Positions 56,917 through 64,000 of a stretch of 64,000 nucleotides of DNA are shown piece after piece (the first letter of the stretch is position 1; each line of letters begins with the position of its first letter). The DNA comes from Lachancea thermotolerans CBS 6340. Lineage: Eukaryota; Ascomycota; Saccharomycetes; Saccharomycetales; Saccharomycetaceae. The stretch spans positions 1,178,001 to 1,242,000 of the forward strand of contig NC_013082.1 in assembly GCF_000142805.1 (NCBI RefSeq), given 5' to 3'. The notes beneath the pieces were generated by a model. That model saw only the letters and a list, made by a program, of their open reading frames with translations, was not told where the DNA came from and made no database searches. The position numbers and the translations under genes were made by a program.

Positions 56917-58713
56917 ATGGCCAACGCGAGTGCAGTGCGCCTTTTGGGCCAAGAAAATTATGAAAGACTGCGCAGCAGCCGTGTACTGTTGGTGGGCGCA
57001 GGAGGCATCGGATGCGAACTGTTGAAGAATCTAGTGCTTATGGGGTTTGGCGAAATTCACATTGTAGACCTCGACATTATAGATCTGTCTAATTTGAACC
57101 GCCAGTTCCTGTTTCGCCAACGCGATATTAAGCAAGCGAAGGCGACAACCGCAGCTCGTGCTATCGAACATGTGAGCAATTCAAAGCTTGTTGCCCATCA
57201 AGCAAACATCATGGATGTGAATCAGTTTCCACTGGCCTGGTTTTCCCAGTTTTCGATCTTTTTCAACGCATTGGACAACCTGGAAGCTAGACGTTACGTC
57301 AATCAGATGGCGCAATATCTTCGAAAGCCATTGCTCGAAAGTGGAACCGCCGGTTTCGATGGATATATTCAGCCTATTATACCGGGCGCCACCGAATGTT
57401 TTGATTGTACTACGAAGGAGACGCCTAAAACCTTTCCCGTCTGCACCATCAGATCTACTCCATCCCAACCCATCCACTGCATAGTTTGGGCCAAAAACTT
57501 CCTATTTTCGCAGCTCTTTGCCTCAAGTGGCTCAATGTCCGCGGATGAAGACCTTGGCACCGATAATGTTGAAGAGATTGAACGCATCAGGCAGGAGACG
57601 AACGAGCTTCATGAACTTCAAGAACTCATCAGGTCGGGCGATAAGACACGCATCAGAGACGTTTTCGAGAAAGTGTTTGTTAAAGACATTGAAAAGCTTC
57701 TTGCTATTGAGGAGTTATGGAAAGCTAGAGAGAAACCTACACCACTGTACAACTTCAAATTCGATGAAAAAATAAACAAAAATTTGAACACTGTCTGGAC
57801 AATCCAGGAGCAAGTTAACGCTTTTGTTCTGGCTACTGAAAAACTGATGCAGCGACTCTCCTCTGAAAAACAAATCGAATTTGACAAAGATGACCCTGAC
57901 ACACTTCTCTTCGTTGCTGCGGCCGCAAATATTCGTGCCAGCGTCTTTAAATTGCCTTTGAAATCCGTTTTTGACATCAAGCAAATTGCAGGAGGCATCA
58001 TTCCTGCAATTGCTACAACGAATGCAATCATTGCGGGTTTGTCATCCCTTGCATCGCTCAGAGTGCTCAATCTTCTCAAAAATCAGCCAAAAGCAAATCC
58101 CACAGAATTGAACATGGCATTTACAGCTAAGGCCAGTAACATGTCCAATAACCGCTACCTTTCGAATCCCCAGTTAGGGCCACCAAATCCTCGCTGCCCA
58201 GTATGCTCGATTGCTCGCGGCGTTCTGACATTATCGCAAAACGATTTAGATACAATGAGACTTTCTGAGCTAGTCGGTGCTGTTCAAGAAAAGTATTCTT
58301 ATTCTGGTGAAGTTTCGGTGCTTGACAAATCCACTCAGAGGTTATTAGCTGATTTTGATTTTGAAGATTTGTTAAATAAGACTCTTGCGGAGGTCAAAGT
58401 TGCTCGCGGTACGATTTTGTTAATTTCTGATGAGCAAGATAGCGAAGAGAGTATACGGGCCCCTGTTGAACTCTACATAGAGCAAGGTGAGCCTGAGGGT
58501 ATAAACTTGCCAGATATTGAGGTACCACTTATAAAACCAGCTGTTGTCGAACCTGATGAGACAAATTCTGAGGAAGGAGTCTCTATGCCGGGCGAAATAA
58601 TATTGGATGAGGATGATAAAAACCCCAAGAAAAGGCACCTAGATGATGCCTCTGAAACTCCCGCCAAGAAGGCCCTTAAGACTGAGGAAGAGCATGTTGT
58701 AATCCTAGATTGA
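56917..58713 (+). CDS. UBA2: SUMO-activating enzyme E1 subunit Uba2
   Basis: Uba2 (YDR390C) with Aos1 activates SUMO (Smt3) in the nucleus. The 598 residues (S. cerevisiae 636) show the nucleotide loop LLVGAGGIGCELLKN (about 24-38), DLDIIDLSNLNRQFLFR (about 51-67), the adenylation region and the catalytic Cys176 in KTFPVCTIRSTPSQPIHCIVW (codon 57442-57444). Zinc ligands are CFDC (161-164) and CPVC. A ubiquitin-like domain lies at about 440-540, and the tail has a basic nuclear signal (NPKKRH) and ends EEHVVILD, a likely SUMO-interacting motif. It is convergent with the BAG7/SAC7 homologue, 52 bases apart. Confidence 0.96.
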   Translation: MANASAVRLLGQENYERLRSSRVLLVGAGGIGCELLKNLVLMGFGEIHIVDLDIIDLSNLNRQFLFRQRDIKQAKATTAARAIEHVSNSKLVAHQANIMDVNQFPLAWFSQFSIFFNALDNLEARRYVNQMAQYLRKPLLESGTAGFDGYIQPIIPGATECFDCTTKETPKTFPVCTIRSTPSQPIHCIVWAKNFLFSQLFASSGSMSADEDLGTDNVEEIERIRQETNELHELQELIRSGDKTRIRDVFEKVFVKDIEKLLAIEELWKAREKPTPLYNFKFDEKINKNLNTVWTIQEQVNAFVLATEKLMQRLSSEKQIEFDKDDPDTLLFVAAAANIRASVFKLPLKSVFDIKQIAGGIIPAIATTNAIIAGLSSLASLRVLNLLKNQPKANPTELNMAFTAKASNMSNNRYLSNPQLGPPNPRCPVCSIARGVLTLSQNDLDTMRLSELVGAVQEKYSYSGEVSVLDKSTQRLLADFDFEDLLNKTLAEVKVARGTILLISDEQDSEESIRAPVELYIEQGEPEGINLPDIEVPLIKPAVVEPDETNSEEGVSMPGEIILDEDDKNPKKRHLDDASETPAKKALKTEEEHVVILD

Positions 58714-58765
58714 AAATCAAGTATTTAGTGAAAGCACCAGAAAACCCCAAATAATAATACAATCG

Positions 58766-60529
58766 TCATGTTCGGGTTGCCGACCGCGACTGGCTTCTCA
58801 ACCTTTGAAACCATGAATTTCGTCTGGCCGATCTTGACCTTGAATGATGTTCAGTCTCTTCATCGGTGCCAGGCTGTGAGCCCTCAGTTCCGCTGTTTCT
58901 CCTTATTCCCAATGATGAAGTTAGTTCTTCAATAGACTGGTTCATTATTTGAGATAAAGGCCGCATACCACCAGAAGTAGTGCTGTTTCCACTCATACTT
59001 CTTATTCTTGGCTTCGGTAGAGACAGGAAATTTTGCTTCGGCACGGAACCAGAGTGGATACTTGATGGGGAGTTGATGTCTTCTTCTTCCTCCTCTTCAC
59101 AATCCTCTTCGGTACCTGTGTCGCCAGTGTCGTTGGATAATGCCCGATTCAACCATGGAAAACGAGAATTTCGCCTACCAGAAATAACATCCGAGGGATT
59201 TAGCGTATAACTCATTGACTTGCTGTGAGGCCTGCCTCTGGGTATATGATTTTGTTTTTCTAAAAACGAAGGGCTTGGGGGAGTAAGGCGCGATTGGCTT
59301 TCCAGATTATGGCGGGGACTTGTGGGCGTGACAGGAGACAGCAGAACAGCCTCTTCTTCGTTTGGAGTTCCAGGATCTGGTGAAACAACCGTTTGCGGTA
59401 TTGTAACTTCTCTATCTTTTTCGTAAGTAGGTTGCTTAAGTTTCGGTGTTTCATTAGCAGTATCCCGAGCAGTTTTGCTGTTTTTTAATAAGTGAGGTAG
59501 CAGCTTGTATGAGTATTCTATCAAAAACTCAACCACATATCTTGAGAGTTCGTATTGCTTAGGATCCATGTCATGTTGCGGGTGGGACATTATTGATGGC
59601 TGAAAAATTGCTGCCAGATTTCGCGCAGTCATCAAGTTGACGTCTGACTGCTGGGCAAAAAGACTGAGGAGGTCTAACAGATAAATCAGCAGCTGCCTTG
59701 CGTCGCCTGAAAGGCTCGAGAAAAGGCTTTCGTATTCTTTCAAAGCTGCCTTTATATCTCTTGTTAGCCTTTTCTTGTGTCGCACTGCTTTCATTTTAAG
59801 TCTCTGCGCCTCCTCTGCATCGACCTCCTCTCTTTTTGGTTTTTCCTGATCACTTTGGTCGTTCTTTTCTCTCTGAGATGCGTTCGCTAGATGCTTTAAA
59901 ATTCGGGGTCTGCTCTGTAGTGGCATTCTGAACTGTTCATACAAACTTAGAGGCACCAAAGGCTCCTCCAAGTTGTTAAGATATCTCCTCAATACTGAAG
60001 CGGCATCATGTACAGTGTAGCCATCCCAGTCGCTTAATTTTGTACCATAGCTAGGTGGGGAGGAGAAGATGTATTGAAGCTCCTTTACACGCTTGCTGTT
60101 ACCCGCTATCCTAAAAATTCCGGAAGTTTTAAGACCTTGAGACTTCAAGTAAGCCCCGCATTTTGCAACGAGAATAGGTATTCTGCCAAAGCTTACGAGC
60201 TCACTTTGCACTATAACTTCCGCACTTGCAACTTTCAATGATTCTGATAGCGGGACACCAAACACTTGACCCATGAACTGATGCTGGCTAGAGAGAAACG
60301 AGTCTCTGTATGACCTGTATTCTTCCGAGTTCGGGTCGCTCGGTGGAGATGCGGGCCTTCTTGAGTGATTGAAAGACCGCGAATGTTGCATGAGGGCTGG
60401 TCTAGACGGTTTGATGTCGTTAACTGGAAGAGAGTCGCTAGACATGCTTTTCGGATTGTTACGGATCTGCTTCCACCAAAGACTTAAGTGGTTTTTCGTC
60501 GGCGAAAGGCCGGGTGCTTGTAAATCCAT
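58766..60529 (-). CDS. SAC7: Rho GTPase-activating protein, Bag7/Sac7 type
   Basis: Single counterpart of the S. cerevisiae pair BAG7 (YOR134W) and SAC7 (YDR389W), which stimulate GTP hydrolysis by Rho1 in cell-wall and actin control. The 587 residues contain a RhoGAP domain at about 85-340: VFGVPLSESLKVA, then GLKTSGIFRIAGNSKRVKEL with the arginine finger, then LRRYLNNLEEPLVP and NLAAIFQPSIM. A basic, Lys/Arg/Glu-rich insert lies at about 215-260. The tail is Ser/Pro-rich with an acidic run (TEEDCEEEEEEDI). The start at 60529 is the first ATG; one at residue 30 is also possible. Both UBA2 and RVS167 are its neighbours in S. cerevisiae chromosome IV. Confidence 0.92.
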   Translation of the reverse strand: MDLQAPGLSPTKNHLSLWWKQIRNNPKSMSSDSLPVNDIKPSRPALMQHSRSFNHSRRPASPPSDPNSEEYRSYRDSFLSSQHQFMGQVFGVPLSESLKVASAEVIVQSELVSFGRIPILVAKCGAYLKSQGLKTSGIFRIAGNSKRVKELQYIFSSPPSYGTKLSDWDGYTVHDAASVLRRYLNNLEEPLVPLSLYEQFRMPLQSRPRILKHLANASQREKNDQSDQEKPKREEVDAEEAQRLKMKAVRHKKRLTRDIKAALKEYESLFSSLSGDARQLLIYLLDLLSLFAQQSDVNLMTARNLAAIFQPSIMSHPQHDMDPKQYELSRYVVEFLIEYSYKLLPHLLKNSKTARDTANETPKLKQPTYEKDREVTIPQTVVSPDPGTPNEEEAVLLSPVTPTSPRHNLESQSRLTPPSPSFLEKQNHIPRGRPHSKSMSYTLNPSDVISGRRNSRFPWLNRALSNDTGDTGTEEDCEEEEEEDINSPSSIHSGSVPKQNFLSLPKPRIRSMSGNSTTSGGMRPLSQIMNQSIEELTSSLGIRRNSGTEGSQPGTDEETEHHSRSRSARRNSWFQRLRSQSRSATRT

Positions 60530-60920
60530 CGCTTAATCACCTCAGGCCAAGCAGCACGAAAATAACCCGGAACTTTGTGTTTGAGAGCTCCGTTTACAGG
60601 GGATAATATCTTAGAACCTCGGTCGATGACTTCATACACCGCTGAGATTACACATTTAGAAGTCGAAACTTTTAGCAAGGCTATAAATAAGTCATGTGAT
60701 CTAGACACAACGTGCGCTCGATCTAAGTCAAAGCACTTTTGAACTGCGAGGAACGAGCTTCGCAAATTCTATAGGGGTCACCGAGCCATCTGCCAAGCCT
60801 GGCAGCGTGCTATGCCGCTTTTCGCACAGGTACTACATTAAGAGCTCTATTTTACTGAATTAGGCCAAAAAATCACCGATACAGTACGTTCGGACAATTA
60901 TAGAAAAAAAAAAACAGTTT
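60530..60920. other. SAC7 homologue promoter and RVS167 3' flank
   Basis: About 390 bases between two genes on the same strand. An A-run at 60904-60914 lies at the RVS167 3' end. No gene seen. Confidence 0.5.
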
Positions 60921-62228
60921 TCATTTGTTGAGCTGAACATAGTTTCCTGGGAAAACCCCCTGGTAGCCATTGTAGCGACCCGTCCACCAGCCATTAGTGT
61001 CGTTTGTGCGCTCCACCACTTCAATGATGGCACCCGCAGGGAAAGTAAGGTCACCTTCCGCCTGTGCCTGGTAGTCGTAAAGGGCAGTCACCGTTTCTGG
61101 GGCTGAAGCAGGAGCAGTTGTAGGGGGGGTGTATGCAGTGTAAGCGGAAGCGGGTTGAGGAGTGTAGGAAGCTTTCTCCGCAGGGTACTGGTATTGCTGC
61201 TGGGCTCCCGCAACCTGAGGCTGTCCGTATGGAGGAGGGGCGTACTGTTGCTGCTGCTGCTGTGGTTGCGCAAACGAGGGAGTCGTAGGAGTTGACGCGA
61301 AAACAGGTGACTGGGCAGATACTGGTGAGCCGGGACTGGTTGGAGACTGCACTCCGTACCGCTTCTTTGTCATTTCGAGCTTAGCCTTTCCATAGCCGAC
61401 TCTAAAGCGTGTGATGGTTAAGGAGTCTGTCTGCTCCTCGATGTTGCCGCGCTTTGCAACAAAGGCCTCCATAATGTCAGTATCGAGGTCGAAGTACGGG
61501 ATCTTCATGTCTTGCATGCGGTTGTACAAGCTGTAAAAGATATTGAGTTGCATGTAGTAGAAGGACACGAACAGGGGTTTCACGAACTCGGCTTCAAGCT
61601 GGAACAACAAAGGCAGCTCTGTTTTTAACATATCATTGTAGTAGTCGTACTCCTGCTGAGCGACTTCCATCTGGGCTTGTGCCTTATACAATTTCTCCTC
61701 GTCTTTGGGGGTGGGCTCCTTCTTGTTTTCATACTTGGAGTAGGTGTTTAAGTGGCGGTCAAGATCCAGTTTCTTGTGGTTCCTCTTTGTAGCCATTTTA
61801 CGGATGTAGTCAATAACTTTCAACAGCTCTTGAGATGGTTTTACGATTTTCTCCTCAATTAGCGACAAATCAGGTTTTAGAGTTGCCTGCAGTTCGGCAA
61901 CTAGGGTACGATACTGTTCGCTAGCCTCAATACCCTCAGGATTATCCTCAGGAATGGATGCGTTGGGATCACTTATTTTTCCGCTGATAGGCTTGAAGAT
62001 TTCTTCCATGGCTTTCGCAAAGCCAATCTGGTGGTTAAGCATGCCGTTTACCGCGGAGAAGTATCTCTTTGACTCGTCACTCAGTTTTTTGGTTTCAGTT
62101 TCGAGCTCCTTGAACCGTCTTTCTGCGTCTTCATAAACAGCATCCTCAGTTTGCTGTCCCATATTGAACTTTTGTCTAAAATTTTGAGGTGCTCTTGTCA
62201 CCGCCTTGGTGAGCCCTTTGAAACTCAT
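60921..62228 (-). CDS. RVS167: BAR-SH3 amphiphysin Rvs167
   Basis: Rvs167 (YDR388W) dimerises with Rvs161 and drives membrane scission at endocytic sites. The 435 residues (S. cerevisiae 482) have the N-BAR domain at about 1-260, starting with the amphipathic [20 protein letters not shown]; a Gly/Pro/Ala/Gln-rich linker (about 290-375, with a run of six Gln); and a C-terminal SH3 domain (about 378-434) reading [35 protein letters not shown]. The shortened linker accounts for the smaller size. It is divergent from the transporter gene on the right. Confidence 0.96.
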   Translation of the reverse strand: MSFKGLTKAVTRAPQNFRQKFNMGQQTEDAVYEDAERRFKELETETKKLSDESKRYFSAVNGMLNHQIGFAKAMEEIFKPISGKISDPNASIPEDNPEGIEASEQYRTLVAELQATLKPDLSLIEEKIVKPSQELLKVIDYIRKMATKRNHKKLDLDRHLNTYSKYENKKEPTPKDEEKLYKAQAQMEVAQQEYDYYNDMLKTELPLLFQLEAEFVKPLFVSFYYMQLNIFYSLYNRMQDMKIPYFDLDTDIMEAFVAKRGNIEEQTDSLTITRFRVGYGKAKLEMTKKRYGVQSPTSPGSPVSAQSPVFASTPTTPSFAQPQQQQQQYAPPPYGQPQVAGAQQQYQYPAEKASYTPQPASAYTAYTPPTTAPASAPETVTALYDYQAQAEGDLTFPAGAIIEVVERTNDTNGWWTGRYNGYQGVFPGNYVQLNK

Positions 62229-62732
62229 AATGAACCTCCTACACTGTTTGCGATACTCTGTGAACTTGCTCTTTTCCTACTGTTATTGAATTGGAAAGCC
62301 CCTTTTAGATTAAATTCTATTTTTCTCCAGTCGAATCAAGCTGATGAGATGACAAGAAACTTTAAATGGTCTCAAGACTCTAACACTACGAGGAGGCTCC
62401 GAGTTTGCGATTAATGGAGCCTCCTTGTTATAAGCATTTACTAGTTAGTGCTCGAACTATATTCAGGTAGTTTACAGTCACTTCACGTAGTCAGGTCACC
62501 CTTTCCACGCAGCGCGGCACTGGAGAAGTTCCTCGAACTAACCAGAAACGCAGGTCTGGGAGATGCTTCAAAACGTGTGGCCCCGTAGTTTATAATGAGG
62601 TCTGGGTCTAAACTTTTCCTACTGGCATCCCGTTAGCGTCACTATAATCACACTACGCTTTTTGTTAAATTGTTCCTGGAAAATTAAGAACTGTCGGAAT
62701 TGCTGACACAGCTTGAATCACAAGAGCAAAGA
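62229..62732. other. RVS167 and transporter divergent promoter
   Basis: A 504-base spacer with no motif I can name with confidence. Confidence 0.5.
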
Positions 62733-64000
62733 ATGGCAACAGAAGGTCCTAGTAGTACTGAGGATGATGAAGTGTACTCTGACCTCTATTCTGCTTATTC
62801 CCAGCTGACTGATACGACGGCCAAAGACATAGACCATCGGCGATACCCTTTGAATTGCAAGACCGTAAAGATTTATTTAGTAGCTTCAATTGGCGGGCTT
62901 CTCTTCGGGTATGATACTGGTGTAATCGCTGGGGTATTGCTGGGACTGAGGCCTCAGGACCTTGGGCTTGACAATTTAGGTGATTTCAATAAAGAGCTTA
63001 TTACGGGCATTACAGGCATTGGTTCCGTTCTCGGGTCTATTGTGGCATTTCCAACTGCTGATTATCTGGGGCGCAAAATCGCCCTTGCGCTATGTTCGAT
63101 AATTTTCTGCATTTCGGCTGTCATAATGGCTCTCTCCACCAGCCTTTTTACCCTAGTTACCGGCCGTCTCGTTGTGGGCGTTGCAGTAGGTATTGCAGCG
63201 CAATGCGTACCTGTGTATCTAAGTGAAGTATCGCCAAGCTCCGTAAGGGGATCTGTGATGACAATTAACTCTAGTGCAATAACAGGAGGACAACTTATTG
63301 CATGTGTGGTTGCCTGGATACTGAGCGGGAAACCTCATTCTTGGAGATATTTATTTGGGCTGAGCGCCATTCCGGCAATTGTGTTAATGTGCCTCCTAAA
63401 GTTTATCCCGGAGTCCCCAAGGTGGCTGCTCCTTGGTGACAAGCCCCAGTTAGCGCGGGAAGCACTCGAGGTCATATATGCAGATGCCTCGGATCTGGAG
63501 ATATCCAACAAGCTACTCAAAATGGTTCGCGATTTGACCAAGCTGCGATGCTACCAGGACGAAAGCCAGCCTTTTATTAGTAGAGCGCCAGGTATTAACA
63601 AAAGGCTCAGCTCAAACTCGTCGCTAGATTATGCTTCGCATGCACGGAGTATTCCACCTAGTAATAGGAGTGTTCAGAGACCCGTCTCTTCAAAAAAACA
63701 CAAAATGGAACCTCGGACGCGCCGAGCACTTTTTGTGGGGTGTATTCTGATGTTTTTCCAGCAGGCCACTGGATTTAATGCCTTTATTTACTACTCGCCA
63801 GTCATCCTCGCCCGAATAGGTGTCAGCAACCCTCTTTTGCCTGCAATTGCTATTGCAGCTGTCAATTTCATTTTCACAGGCGTTGCAATGCAGGCAGTTG
63901 ACCGTTGGGGTCGGAGAAATACACTCCTGTACACAATTTGGATAATGGCTTTGGGTTTAATTGTGGGTAGCGTAGGGCTGCAATACGGCAATCCAGCCCT
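62733..64000 (+). CDS. YDR387C: MFS sugar-porter-family transporter, YDR387C homologue (3' end cut by window)
   Basis: Frame open from the ATG at 62733 to the end of the window without a stop: 422 complete codons. The start reads MATEGPSSTEDDEVYSDLYS. The sugar-porter signature is clear: IGGLLFGYDTGVIAGVL (about 52-68), DYLGRKIAL, GRLVVGVAVGIAAQCVPVYL with SEVSPSSVRG, PESPRWLLLGD, and QQATGFNAFIYYSP. Seven or more membrane segments are visible. A long basic, Ser-rich cytosolic loop (about 255-325) separates the two halves. S. cerevisiae YDR387C (555 residues, substrate unknown) adjoins RVS167 (YDR388W), as here; ITR1/ITR2 inositol transporters are relatives, so substrate is open. Confidence 0.93.
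   Translation, partial: MATEGPSSTEDDEVYSDLYSAYSQLTDTTAKDIDHRRYPLNCKTVKIYLVASIGGLLFGYDTGVIAGVLLGLRPQDLGLDNLGDFNKELITGITGIGSVLGSIVAFPTADYLGRKIALALCSIIFCISAVIMALSTSLFTLVTGRLVVGVAVGIAAQCVPVYLSEVSPSSVRGSVMTINSSAITGGQLIACVVAWILSGKPHSWRYLFGLSAIPAIVLMCLLKFIPESPRWLLLGDKPQLAREALEVIYADASDLEISNKLLKMVRDLTKLRCYQDESQPFISRAPGINKRLSSNSSLDYASHARSIPPSNRSVQRPVSSKKHKMEPRTRRALFVGCILMFFQQATGFNAFIYYSPVILARIGVSNPLLPAIAIAAVNFIFTGVAMQAVDRWGRRNTLLYTIWIMALGLIVGSVGLQYGNPA

Overview
The window is nuclear DNA of a budding yeast that did not go through the whole-genome duplication, most probably a Lachancea-type protoploid Saccharomycetaceae. The genes are compact and I found no intron in any of them. Their order interleaves the two duplicated copies of Saccharomyces cerevisiae regions. 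The left two thirds (RRP9 to SUE1) merges the YPR137W-YPR151C and YGR121C-YGR133W blocks. The right third (ARP8 to a sugar-transporter homologue) merges YOR141C-YOR134W with YDR390C-YDR387C. Genes kept in duplicate in S. cerevisiae (MEP1/MEP3, ASN1/ASN2, NCE102/FHN1, BAG7/SAC7) each occur once here. I infer the genus; the species is not decided.

Layout. 1-8 kb: 3' part of RRP9, tRNA-His, tRNA-Asn, a MEP1/MEP3-type ammonium transporter with GATA sites upstream, and a PalC/BRO1-type gene. 8-20 kb: the divergent acyltransferases LOA1 and TAZ1, then KAR3, RRP15, PPT1, tRNA-Ile and NOC4. Upstream of ASN1 lies a box C/D snoRNA that I identify as snR45 from its two 18S-complementary elements. 20-35 kb: ASN1, a long GC-rich spacer with one possible small ORF, VSB1, YGR126W, YGR127W (TANGO2/NRDE), a YPR147C-type lipid-droplet hydrolase, UTP8, SYF2 and a BAR-domain YPR148C homologue. 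35-44 kb: the eisosome genes YGR130C and NCE102/FHN1 (divergent), PHB1, PEX4, a RidA-family gene not known at this place in S. cerevisiae, and SUE1/PET20. 44-64 kb: ARP8, SFL1, RUP1, SIA1, IDH2, UBA2, BAG7/SAC7, RVS167 and the 5' part of a YDR387C-type MFS transporter cut by the window end.

Functional themes. Several genes belong to ribosome biogenesis (RRP9, RRP15, NOC4, UTP8, snR45); NOC4, RRP15 and UTP8 carry PAC/RRPE-like promoter motifs. Others serve nitrogen and amino-acid handling (MEP, ASN1, VSB1), plasma-membrane domains and endocytosis (YGR130C, NCE102, RVS167, YPR148C), and mitochondria (TAZ1, PHB1, SUE1, IDH2). Cbf1/E-box type CACGTG sites recur in the intergenic regions.

I found no transposon, LTR, CRISPR array or centromere. 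No wholly new system is evident. The best items for a second look are the snR45 gene, the extra RidA gene, three CACGTG motifs at exact 11-bp spacing, the overlapping stop codons of SYF2 and YPR148C, and several altered active-site motifs.
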